Made by a program: the position numbers and the translations under genes. Under the pieces are notes generated by a model, which saw only the letters and a program-made list of their open reading frames with translations, searched no databases and was not told the origin of the DNA. A DNA stretch of 64,000 bases from contig SVGL01000001.1 in NCBI GenBank assembly GCA_015056325.1, positions 1 through 64,000 on the forward strand, read 5' to 3'. How positions within the stretch are numbered: position 1 is the first letter of the stretch; every line of letters begins with the position of its first letter. The DNA is from Clostridiales bacterium. Its GTDB lineage: Bacteria > Bacillota > Clostridia > Christensenellales > Aristaeellaceae. Shown here in pieces: positions 1 to 7,330 of this stretch.

Positions 1-903
1 TGCAAGGAGCGCGGCCTGGGCTGCGACTTCAACCCCACCTTCTTCTCCCATCCCCGAGCCGACCCGCTGACCCTGTCCTCCCCGAATGAGGAAACCCGCA
101 AGTTTTGGATCGAGCACGGCAAGGCCTCCATCCGCATCAGCCAGTACCTGGCCGAGGAGCTGGGTCAGCCCTGCATCATGAACATCTGGACCGGCGACGG
201 CTTCAAGGACATCCCCGCTGACCGCCTCGGCCCCCGCGTGCGCTACAAGGAGGCCATGGACGAGATCCTGCAGGAGCCCTTTGACTTTAACAAGGTCAAG
301 CCCTGCGTGGAATCCAAGGTGTTCGGCATCGGCGTGGAAGCCTACACCGTGGGCAGCGCGGAGTACTCCCTGGCCTACGCCGCGATGAACCCCGGCAAGT
401 GCATTCCGCTGATGGATAACGGTCACTACCACCCCACCGAGGTTGTGTCCGACAAGATCCCTGCGCTGCTGGCCTTCTTCCCCGAGCTGGCGCTGCACAT
501 CACCCGCCCCATCCGCTGGGACTCCGACCATGTGGTCCTGCTGGACGACGAGACCAAGGAGATCGCCAAGGAGATCGTCCGCTGCGGCGGTCTGGACGGC
601 AGGGTGCACATGGCGCTGGACTACTTCGACGCCTCCATCAACCGCGTAGCAGCCTGGGTCGTGGGCTTCCGCAATGTCCAGAAGGCCCTGCTGATGGCGC
701 TGCTGACGCCTACCTGCTGCCATAAGGCCATGCAGGATAAGGACGACTGGACGGCCCTGATGGTCGCCCAGGAGGAAATGAAGACCCTGCCCTTCGGCGA
801 GATCTGGAACGAGTACTGCCGACGCTGCGGCAAGCCCGAGGACGGCCAGTGGTTCCAGAAGGTGCTGGATTATGAAAAGGAAGTGCAGCTGAAGCGCGTG
901 TGA
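1..903 (+). CDS. rhaA: L-rhamnose isomerase, C-terminal part (5' end outside window)
   Basis: The reading frame is open from base 1 to a TGA at 901-903, so the N-terminal part lies upstream of the window. The 300 visible residues match the C-terminal two thirds of L-rhamnose isomerase, which converts L-rhamnose to L-rhamnulose in the cytoplasm using a divalent metal. Recognisable segments are an early FNPTFFSHP stretch, LMDNGHYHPTE in the middle and ALDYFDASINR near residue 208; their His, Asp and Glu residues include the family's metal and substrate ligands. The next gene is rhamnulose-1-phosphate aldolase, which supports a rha catabolic operon. A rhamnulokinase would be expected upstream, beyond the edge. 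Confidence 0.95.
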   Translation, partial: CKERGLGCDFNPTFFSHPRADPLTLSSPNEETRKFWIEHGKASIRISQYLAEELGQPCIMNIWTGDGFKDIPADRLGPRVRYKEAMDEILQEPFDFNKVKPCVESKVFGIGVEAYTVGSAEYSLAYAAMNPGKCIPLMDNGHYHPTEVVSDKIPALLAFFPELALHITRPIRWDSDHVVLLDDETKEIAKEIVRCGGLDGRVHMALDYFDASINRVAAWVVGFRNVQKALLMALLTPTCCHKAMQDKDDWTALMVAQEEMKTLPFGEIWNEYCRRCGKPEDGQWFQKVLDYEKEVQLKRV

Positions 904-1080
904 CGAGGAACGACTCCCTCCGTCTGTGAGCTGAAGCGCGCATTCACCTCCTGCCACCGGGGCTCCCGGCTCGAGAGGGAGGCTTAGCAAGTACACCGCG
1001 AGAAGGCTCCCTCCCGAGGGAGCTGTCGCCGCGCCTGCGCGGTGACTGAGGGAGTTCCCCTCGCACCCCAACTCTATTTT
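904..1080. repeat. Hairpin-rich intergenic repeat between rhaA and rhaD
   Basis: The 200 bp gap between rhaA and rhaD has no gene. It contains nested inverted repeats: GCTCCCTC at about 1005 pairs with GAGGGAGC at about 1015, the neighbouring TCGCCGCGC pairs with GCGCGGTGA (one G-U), and a final CTGAGGGAG can pair with an earlier CTCCCTC. From memory, intergenic elements with GGGAGCTG and CTGAGGGAG cores are common in gut Clostridia. Here it would sit in the rhaAD mRNA, where it could act as a processing or stability element, but that is inference. Confidence 0.55.
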
Positions 1081-1101
1081 ATGATATGGAGGACAAAGAC
1101 A

Positions 1102-1926
1102 ATGGGCATGCTTGACATCTCTATCGTCAAGAAATACATCCGCATGGCTGATGACGGCTGGCATCAGGGCTGGCATGAGCGCAATGGCGGCAACCTCACC
1201 TACCGCCTCAAGGCCGAGGAAGTGGCCGAAATGCAGCCCTTCTTTGACGCAGAGCCCCGTCCCTGGGTCAACATGGGCGTCACCGGCGAGAACCTAGCCG
1301 GCGAGTACTTCCTGTCCACCGGCAGCGGCAAGTTCTTCCGCAACGTCATCACCGACCCGGAGGATTCCATCTGCGTGGTCGAGATCAATGCGGCAGGCGA
1401 CTCCTACCGCATCCGTTGGGGCCTCAAGAACGGCGGCAAGCCCACCAGCGAGTTCCCCAGCCACTACATGAACCACTGCGTCCGCGCCAAGGCAACCAAC
1501 GGCGAGCACCGCGTCATTTATCATGCGCACCCCGCCAACATCATCGCCATGACCTTCGTGCTGCCTCTGACGGACCGGGATTTCTCCCGCGCCCTGTGGA
1601 AGAGCGCGACCGAGTGCCCCGTGGTGTTCCCCGGCGGCGTGGGCGTTGTGCCGTGGATGGTGCCCGGCGGCGCGGACATCGCCCTGGCCACCTGCAAGAA
1701 GATGGAGGAGTTTGACGCGGCGGTGTGGGCCCATCACGGCCTGTTTGCCTCCGGCCCGGACTTTGACATCACCTTCGGTCTGATGCACACCATCGAGAAG
1801 GCTGCGGAAATCTGGGTGCTGCAGAAGTCCACGGGCCTCCCCGAGCTGCAGACCATTCAGGACAACGAGCTGCGCGCCATCGCCCGCGACTTCAAGGTTG
1901 CCTTGCGAGAATCGTTCTTGGATTAA
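1102..1926 (+). CDS. rhaD: Rhamnulose-1-phosphate aldolase
   Basis: The 274-residue product matches the usual length of class II RhaD aldolases, which split L-rhamnulose 1-phosphate into dihydroxyacetone phosphate and L-lactaldehyde. The Zn-binding signature is visible as YHAHPANIIAM near residues 150-160, and a further HHG lies near residue 213. An ATG 60 bases upstream (1042) is in frame, but the start at 1102 has the ribosome site GGAGG at 1088-1092 and gives the family length, so I prefer it. The gene follows rhaA on the same strand across a repeat-filled gap and is probably cotranscribed with it. Confidence 0.95.
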   Translation: MGMLDISIVKKYIRMADDGWHQGWHERNGGNLTYRLKAEEVAEMQPFFDAEPRPWVNMGVTGENLAGEYFLSTGSGKFFRNVITDPEDSICVVEINAAGDSYRIRWGLKNGGKPTSEFPSHYMNHCVRAKATNGEHRVIYHAHPANIIAMTFVLPLTDRDFSRALWKSATECPVVFPGGVGVVPWMVPGGADIALATCKKMEEFDAAVWAHHGLFASGPDFDITFGLMHTIEKAAEIWVLQKSTGLPELQTIQDNELRAIARDFKVALRESFLD

Positions 1927-2305
1927 TAATTGAGTGATTGCAACTAATTAGCGAACGATTTCTTTAGAAGTAATAGCTTTTTGCATTTGTTCACTTTTTT
2001 ATCTCGACAACGATTGTGTAAATATAAACATACTCATGTCATATTGTGTCGATGACTATCGAAAAGTGGATATATTTGTCGGAGATTCACAAATTGGTGA
2101 ACAGTGTGATAGAATACAATGGAAAAGCGAATAACCAAACGACATTCGATGTGGATATGCTGTCCTCAGTGTAGAAAAAAGACAAGAACGTAAGTCTTTG
2201 AAGACACGGTGCTGATCAATTTCCCATTGTTTTGTCATTGGTGCAAAAGAGAGACAGTGATCAATGTAGTGAAACAGAAATTGGTCATCGACAAAGTGCC
2301 AGATG
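1927..2305. other. AT-rich gap, no gene seen
   Basis: About 380 bp follow rhaD with clearly lower G+C than the flanking genes. The short open frames here, such as 2056-2238 on the minus strand, have no ribosome site or recognisable protein character. One arm (2266-2279) of a 14-bp perfect inverted repeat lies here; the other arm (2437-2450) is inside the regulator gene downstream. Confidence 0.5.
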
Positions 2306-2355
2306 CAAAAAAGCGCAGAGCCTGCTTCCTCGATTCAGGAGGAAGCAGGCTCTGC
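2306..2355 (-). terminator. Rho-independent terminator of the XRE regulator gene
   Basis: An almost perfect inverted repeat (GCAGAGCCTGCTTCCT paired with AGGAAGCAGGCTCTGC) starts directly at the stop codon of the minus-strand regulator. On that strand it is followed by a short GC and then six T residues. Confidence 0.85.
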
Positions 2356-2712
2356 TTACTTTTGGTCAATCTGTGTACCATCATGAGTGCGCAATGTGTT
2401 GATGATTGTCTTCGATATGTTCAATAGAAGTTTGACTTCTGTTTCACTACACTGCGATATGAATTGCTGCATCTGAAATTGAGTGCTGGTTCTATTCTGT
2501 GTTTCAGGATAAAAAATTGTGTTCGCATCAATCTTCAGAGCTCTAATGAGCGGCCAGAGGATTTCCAATTTAGGATTACCCTTGCAGTGCTCAATATTCA
2601 GGATGGTTCGATCATCAGCATTGATTTGATCGGCAACTTCAAATTGGCTTAGCTTCAGGTCAAGACGAGCCTGCTTGACGACTGCACCTAATATGTTCGC
2701 ATAATTCTGCAT
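2356..2712 (-). CDS. XRE-family helix-turn-helix transcriptional regulator
   Basis: This 118-residue protein begins with a canonical XRE/Cro helix-turn-helix domain at about residues 7-62: VKQARLDLKLSQFEVAD followed by NIEHCKGNPKLEILWPLIR. The remaining 55 residues form a helical tail of unknown role. A GAGGTG ribosome site precedes the ATG. The gene lies alone in an AT-rich patch, has its own strong terminator, and differs in base composition from its neighbours, suggesting acquired DNA. Its target is unknown; self-regulation or control of a lost neighbour are possibilities. Confidence 0.85.
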   Translation of the reverse strand: MQNYANILGAVVKQARLDLKLSQFEVADQINADDRTILNIEHCKGNPKLEILWPLIRALKIDANTIFYPETQNRTSTQFQMQQFISQCSETEVKLLLNISKTIINTLRTHDGTQIDQK

Positions 2713-3001
2713 TGCATTTCACCTCATTGCTATTCTAGGGTAAAAGTGCTGGCCGCTCCGCTGCGGTTGATCTGGGACAAGTTGGTGGCAATAGGTGTGG
2801 AGGAGGCGGGCGATTTTGATTCGATTTGCTAAAATGTACAACTATGTCGCATGAATCAGAGAAACGCTGGTGTTTTTGATGGACTTTCATGGTTGAAGAG
2901 GCATCATCAAGTTTTGCTTTTGATAGAGAGTGACATTGGCCGATTTTTTATGCGCCAGGGAAGAACAGCGATAGAGTAAAAATGTGATCTGGCTCAACAA
3001 G
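2713..3001. other. Intergenic region without genes
   Basis: About 290 bp separate the divergent XRE gene from the promoter at 3002. The DNA is AT-rich with scattered short open frames only; I see no further feature. Confidence 0.5.
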
Positions 3002-3030
3002 TTGACAAAATGTAAAAAACATGGTATAAA
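3002..3030 (+). promoter_or_regulatory. Sigma-A type promoter for the 3083-5227 operon
   Basis: TTGACA at 3002-3007 and TATAAA at 3025-3030 are separated by 17 bp, about 50 bp upstream of the first start codon. Confidence 0.75.
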
Positions 3031-3082
3031 TTAACCGTATTTTCCGATGCGTAAGCTGTAATTCGGTAAAGGAGAAGAGCAA

Positions 3083-3586
3083 ATGCCGAAGCGAATACAA
3101 ATCCTGCTTTCTGCAGTGTTGGTCTGTACAGTCCTGGCGGTAGCAGCGATCTTCCTGTTTGGCACCAACGCGGGCGGTAGGATTCTGGGCACTGCCAAGC
3201 CGACCCCCAATCCCAAGCTGATCATTGATCCAAATGCTGGCCCGTCGCCTACACCGTCGCCGACGGCACCGGGCATCGCCATCCCTGGTTGGGCGGGGCT
3301 GTCCCTGCCGGCTGGTGTAACGGAGGCAGAGGTTCCCCTGTATAACCCCGACGCCAATCAGGATTGGTATTACCTGACCTTTGAGCTGCAGCTGAAGGAG
3401 ACCGGCGAGGTGATCTTCTCTACCGGTCTGATTCCGCCGGGGCTGTACTGCAACAAGGTGACCCTGTCCCGCCCGCTGGAGATCGGTACCTATGAATGCA
3501 CTATGGTTGTGCAGCCCTATTTCATCCGCGAGGTGCCCACGCCCACCAACAACGCGGTGTTTGACATCAAGGTGTCTGTATTCTGA
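3083..3586 (+). CDS. Membrane-anchored surface protein of unknown function
   Basis: The 167-residue product has an N-terminal hydrophobic helix (about residues 8-27) that could be an anchor or uncleaved signal, then a Pro/Thr/Ser linker (PSPTPSPTAPG) and a beta-rich domain of about 100 residues. The start has a good ribosome site (AAAGGAGAA) and the sigma-A promoter at 3002 lies just upstream. It is first in an operon with three small secreted proteins that end in beta-sandwich-like domains or a dockerin. This suggests that it assembles with them at the cell surface, but I do not recognise the family. Confidence 0.75.
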   Translation: MPKRIQILLSAVLVCTVLAVAAIFLFGTNAGGRILGTAKPTPNPKLIIDPNAGPSPTPSPTAPGIAIPGWAGLSLPAGVTEAEVPLYNPDANQDWYYLTFELQLKETGEVIFSTGLIPPGLYCNKVTLSRPLEIGTYECTMVVQPYFIREVPTPTNNAVFDIKVSVF

Positions 3587-3629
3587 TGGTAATAACGGCA
3601 GAATGCCGTGAATAAAAGGAGGAAACCCT

Positions 3630-4172
3630 ATGAAGAAGCTGCTTGCGCTGATCCTGTGCTTGTGCCTGTCCTTGGGCGCTGTTGCATTCGCAACAGAACT
3701 TAACAAGGACGTGCTGGAAGGCCAGACGACTGTGTCGCTGACTGTTGACCCCGACGAAAACTCGTTTGTTATTGTGATCCCTGCCTCTGTGACGGTTGAC
3801 ATTGGCACTCAGGAGGGCACGTTTGACATTGTCCTGAAAGCAGGCTGGAAGTTGGTATCGGCCAATGGCTTGAAAGTCCGAATCAAGAAGTTCGCCAATG
3901 GTACGTTTTCCAATAGTGGTGACAATGATTTCATGCTGAAGGGTAATAATGGGGGAACTGCGTATTACGAGCTGTCCTATAAGAAATCCACGTCCACTTC
4001 GTATATTCCCTTGACTTACGTGCAGTGGGATGACACCGAGTTGATTTCTGTAAAGAAGGGTGATTCTAATAGCACGGACTATGTCACCGGTCTCAAGATT
4101 AAGGTGCCGACACTGCCCACTACCCCTGGCGTGTATACCGATGTCATTACTTTTGCGGTGACCCTCAACTAA
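3630..4172 (+). CDS. Small secreted beta-domain protein (pilin- or WxL-like fold suspected)
   Basis: The 180-residue protein has a clear signal peptide ending near AVAFA. The mature part opens with TVSLTVDPDE and an IPASVTVDIG stretch, and ends with GVYTDVITFAVTLN. A terminal GxYTxxITFxV strand is typical of small extracellular beta-sandwich subunits such as WxL-domain or spore-coat-U-like proteins. The next gene has the same plan (VRLVIPSSYTVEIPAS at the start, GEYTGTVTFQVSV at the end), so the two are probably paralogous subunits. The ribosome site AAAGGAGG is strong. No enzymatic motif is visible; a structural surface role is inferred. Confidence 0.75.
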   Translation: MKKLLALILCLCLSLGAVAFATELNKDVLEGQTTVSLTVDPDENSFVIVIPASVTVDIGTQEGTFDIVLKAGWKLVSANGLKVRIKKFANGTFSNSGDNDFMLKGNNGGTAYYELSYKKSTSTSYIPLTYVQWDDTELISVKKGDSNSTDYVTGLKIKVPTLPTTPGVYTDVITFAVTLN

Positions 4173-4202
4173 TCTCCTGTCACTCTGCCATAGGAGGTAA
4201 AG

Positions 4203-4688
4203 ATGCGCAAAGCGAAGTTTGTCGTTCTTTGCCTGCTGGCAGTGCTGCTGCTGACCACGGTTGCCACCGAGGCTGAGGTCTACATGACCAATACCGCGCA
4301 TGGCATGACGGGCACAACCACCGTGCGGCTGGTCATTCCGTCCAGCTATACGGTGGAGATCCCTGCGTCATTGCCCATCAGCTATGGCGCCGAGTCAACA
4401 CCGATGACCATCGGCGTGAGCAGCATGCATATTGGTTCCAACCAAGCGGTGAAGATCGCCGTTGATTCCGCCCGGGGCAAGCTGCTCCAGACCGGCGGAA
4501 GAGGCGCGATTCCCTATGTGCTCCTGTGCGACGGCGCGGAGTTCGGCAGTAAGGCCTACACTGAGGTAGGGCAGACGCAGCTGAGCTTCGACATCACTCT
4601 GGAGGACTGGTACAGCGCTGATGCGGGCGAGTACACCGGGACGGTCACGTTCCAGGTGTCCGTTGTGAATCGGGAGGTGGGGCAATGA
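4203..4688 (+). CDS. Small secreted beta-domain protein, paralogue of its upstream neighbour
   Basis: A signal peptide (MRKAKFVVLCLLAVLLLTT) is followed by a roughly 135-residue beta-rich domain that ends in GEYTGTVTFQVSV. Layout and terminal strand resemble the product of 3630-4172. The ribosome site AGGAGG sits correctly, and the stop codon overlaps the next start by four bases (ATGA), indicating translational coupling to the dockerin protein downstream. Function unknown; it probably belongs to the same surface assembly. Confidence 0.75.
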   Translation: MRKAKFVVLCLLAVLLLTTVATEAEVYMTNTAHGMTGTTTVRLVIPSSYTVEIPASLPISYGAESTPMTIGVSSMHIGSNQAVKIAVDSARGKLLQTGGRGAIPYVLLCDGAEFGSKAYTEVGQTQLSFDITLEDWYSADAGEYTGTVTFQVSVVNREVGQ

Positions 4689-5227
4689 AGAGACTGAGCC
4701 TCATCCTGCTGCTGGTGGCCATTGTGGTGGCATTGTCCGCCGTGTTGGCCGAGCAGACGCTCCTGACCACTACCGTCCCCAGTGAGCACACGCTGACGCT
4801 CTCATGTGGGCCGGAGGGTACGCTCATCGTCAACGGAACCACACTGACAGAAGGCACATCGATTCAAATCGGCCGCCATGAGAAGGTCGAGATCGAAATC
4901 ATCCCCAACGCCGGATACGAGCTGGAGACAGCTACCGTATCCTCTGACTACGGCGTGACCTTGGAGGGCAACACCATCGTTATTGCGAAAATGGTGCAGG
5001 ATTTCACGACCAATATCGCATTTAAACGTGGACGCATTCCGGGTGATGCCGACAACAATGGCCTGGTGGAGCTGGCTGATGCGCTTGCCGTACTGCAGTA
5101 TGCATCCGGTGAGGCGGTCACCATCAACTCCGCAAATGCCAATGTTAATGGCGACGACAAGGTGGATATCCACGACGCGCTGCTGATTATGCAGTATGTT
5201 GCGGGCTGGAATGTAACGCTTAAGTGA
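4685..5227 (+). CDS. Secreted dockerin-containing protein
   Basis: The 180-residue protein starts with a signal peptide ending near VLAEQT. A beta-rich module of about 90 residues follows, with VEIEIIPNAGYELE, resembling the bacterial-repeat or InlB-B type extracellular domains. Residues 118-180 form a type I dockerin with two calcium-binding segments: GDADNNGLVELADALAVLQY and, after NANVNG, DDKVDIHDALLIMQY. Dockerins bind cohesin domains and attach proteins to scaffoldins. The start overlaps the preceding stop. The dockerin suggests that this operon's products join a larger cohesin-based surface structure. Confidence 0.85.
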   Translation: MKRLSLILLLVAIVVALSAVLAEQTLLTTTVPSEHTLTLSCGPEGTLIVNGTTLTEGTSIQIGRHEKVEIEIIPNAGYELETATVSSDYGVTLEGNTIVIAKMVQDFTTNIAFKRGRIPGDADNNGLVELADALAVLQYASGEAVTINSANANVNGDDKVDIHDALLIMQYVAGWNVTLK

Positions 5228-5241
5228 GCACTCAATACTAT

Positions 5242-5278
5242 GGGGACTGACTACGGAAGTAGCCAGCCCCCTTTTTTG
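5242..5278 (+). terminator. Terminator of the 3083-5227 operon
   Basis: An imperfect hairpin (GGGG-CTG-CTAC paired with GTAG-CAG-CCCC around a GGAA loop) is followed by a run of six T. Confidence 0.75.
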
Positions 5279-5303
5279 CCGTCACGCCAGCAACGCGATG
5301 TAA

Positions 5304-5333
5304 ACAGGGCTGTGCATTGCGTCACAGCCCTGT
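5304..5333 (-). terminator. Hairpin downstream of the Na/Pi cotransporter gene
   Basis: ACAGGGCTGTG at 5304-5314 pairs perfectly with CACAGCCCTGT at 5323-5333, about 25 bp past the minus-strand stop. The T-tract is weak, so terminator status is uncertain. Confidence 0.45.
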
Positions 5334-5356
5334 CTGGCTTTATTCCATCATTGTGT

Positions 5357-7126
5357 TTACTTTTCATCCGGGAAAGCATACTGTGCTTTATACTGTGCGA
5401 ACTGCTCGGCAAAGGCGGCGCTTTCGTGAAGCTCGCCGGCCTTGAGGGCGTTCAGGTATTCGTGGGCTTCCAGCTTTCCCTCGGAGACCTGCAGCATCTC
5501 TACAGCCACGTTGGAGCAGTGATCCGCAGTGCGCTCACAGGCAGTCAGCAGATCCTCCAGCACAAAGCCGTATTCCACCGTGCAAAGACCATCGCGAAGG
5601 CGGCGTACATGGCGGGATTTGACCTCGCGAACAAGGGCGTCCACCACCTGCTCCTGGGGTTCAATCTTGATCGCTCGTTCCAGATCGAAGCTGGTGTAGG
5701 CCGCAACGGTATGGTCGACTACATCCAATACAGCTCGCTCCAGTACGGCCAGCTCGGCTTTAGCCGGCGCGGAGAAATTGATTTTCTTTTCCTCGATCTC
5801 CAGCGCAGCCTTGGCAACCGCAAGGGCGTGGTCGCCCATGCGCTCGATATCGGAGATGGTGTACAGCAGTGTGTTGAGGATGCGGTTGTCATGAACGGAG
5901 AGATTCATTGCAGATAGCTGGACGAGGTAGGTCCCCAGGGCGTCCTCGTATCGGTCGGTGCGATCCTCCAAGGCCGCGACTTCCTCCATGGCAGCCGCAT
6001 CGAACTTCTTCGTCATCCCGATGGCAAGACGCATAGCCTTTGCAGCGTCAGCAGCCATCATAGCGGCGATTTCCTGTGCGCGCTGAACCGCAACGGCGGG
6101 CGTGGCCAGCAGACGCTCGTCCAGCAGCTCCTGCTTCTGGGGCGTTTCCTCGCGGGGAATCACCACATAGGCCAGATTCACCAGCAGGCCGTTCAGAGGC
6201 AGCAGCACGGCAGTTGCGGCCAGATTAAAGCCGGTGTGGATGACCGAGATGTCCCATGCCTGTACTGGCGCACTCAGGAAAGTCCAGTCAATGAAGAATC
6301 CCAGCCCGTAGAACACGACCACGAAGAGCAGCACGCCCACCACATTGAACAGCAGGTGGACGATGGCGGTACGTCGAGCGTTCCGGTTTGCACCGATGGC
6401 ACCCATGATGGCCGTGACGCAGGTACCGATGTTCTGACCCAGAATAATGGGGATGGCTGCACCATAGGTGACTGCACCGGTGACGCATAGGCCCTGCAGA
6501 ATACCCACGGAAGCCGAGGAAGACTGGATGATGGCCGTCAGCACCGCGCCGAAGAGGATGCCCACCAGCGGATTGGTGAAGGAGATCATCAAATCGGCAA
6601 ACCAAGCCTCGGTCTTGAGGAAGGCCATGGAGCTGCTCATCAGATCCATACCGGTCATCAGCGCCATGAAGCCCAGCATGATGGTACCGATGCCCCTTTT
6701 CTTCTCGGACTTACCCATGTACAGGACAATGCCGATGATGCCAATCAGCGGCGCAAGCGTAGAAGGCTTAAACAGCTTGATGAGGAAGCTGTCTCCCTCC
6801 AGACCGGACAGGGACAAGACCCACGCCGTCACCGTCGTGCCGACGTTGGAGCCCATGATGACGCCCACAGCCTGCTTGAGGGTCATGATGCCGGAGTTAA
6901 CGAAGCCAACCACCATGACCGTGGTGGCGGAGCTGGACTGGATCACGGCAGTCACAGCCGCGCCCAGCAGGAAGCCCTTCCAGACCTTGCTGCTCATCTT
7001 GGCCAGAATGGTCTGCAGTTTGCCGCCTGCCTGACGCTCCAGCGCCTTGCCCATGGTGTCCATGCCGAAGAGGAACAGTGCCAGACCGCCCAGCAGGGAA
7101 ATGATCTTGAAAATGTAAGCTGTCAT
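5357..7126 (-). CDS. Na+/phosphate cotransporter with C-terminal PhoU-like domain
   Basis: The 589-residue membrane protein has the two NptA/PNaS repeats, each marked by QSSSA (QSSSATTVMVV and QSSSASVGILQG), with about eight membrane helices over residues 1-310. The C-terminal part (roughly 340-560) is helical with repeated IERMGDHA- and CERTADHC-like segments typical of PhoU domains. It should move phosphate with sodium, and the PhoU-like tail may regulate it. I place the start at ATG 7126 because AAAGGAG lies eight bases upstream; an in-frame ATG ten codons earlier lacks this. A PhoB/PhoR-type two-component system is divergently transcribed next door, consistent with phosphate-responsive control. 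Confidence 0.9.
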   Translation of the reverse strand: MTAYIFKIISLLGGLALFLFGMDTMGKALERQAGGKLQTILAKMSSKVWKGFLLGAAVTAVIQSSSATTVMVVGFVNSGIMTLKQAVGVIMGSNVGTTVTAWVLSLSGLEGDSFLIKLFKPSTLAPLIGIIGIVLYMGKSEKKRGIGTIMLGFMALMTGMDLMSSSMAFLKTEAWFADLMISFTNPLVGILFGAVLTAIIQSSSASVGILQGLCVTGAVTYGAAIPIILGQNIGTCVTAIMGAIGANRNARRTAIVHLLFNVVGVLLFVVVFYGLGFFIDWTFLSAPVQAWDISVIHTGFNLAATAVLLPLNGLLVNLAYVVIPREETPQKQELLDERLLATPAVAVQRAQEIAAMMAADAAKAMRLAIGMTKKFDAAAMEEVAALEDRTDRYEDALGTYLVQLSAMNLSVHDNRILNTLLYTISDIERMGDHALAVAKAALEIEEKKINFSAPAKAELAVLERAVLDVVDHTVAAYTSFDLERAIKIEPQEQVVDALVREVKSRHVRRLRDGLCTVEYGFVLEDLLTACERTADHCSNVAVEMLQVSEGKLEAHEYLNALKAGELHESAAFAEQFAQYKAQYAFPDEK

Positions 7127-7275
7127 GTATCGGTCTCCTTTACAGGAAATTGTCAAATATCGACATCTTTATTATAATTTCAGGGATTTATAAAAGCCAG
7201 CAGAGCCATGCAAAGCTTGTGTAAAATGTTTGTAAAGCCGCAGGGAGACGGCTCTGAGCGCCGAAAGATGTATAT

Positions 7276-7290
7276 GGGGTATAATACCCC
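7276..7290 (+). promoter_or_regulatory. Palindrome centred on the -10 box upstream of the response regulator
   Basis: GGGGTATAATACCCC is a perfect palindrome around a central A and contains TATAAT. No good -35 box is seen at 17 bp, so an activator or a repressor acting at this palindrome is plausible. Confidence 0.5.
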
Positions 7291-7330
7291 CGATACAGCG
7301 CAAGCATCCAGATAAAGGAGCACTCCTCAC

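Noticed and set aside
2056-2238. 60-codon minus-strand frame in the AT-rich gap
   Set aside because: It has no ribosome site, no protein-like composition and no coupling to neighbours.
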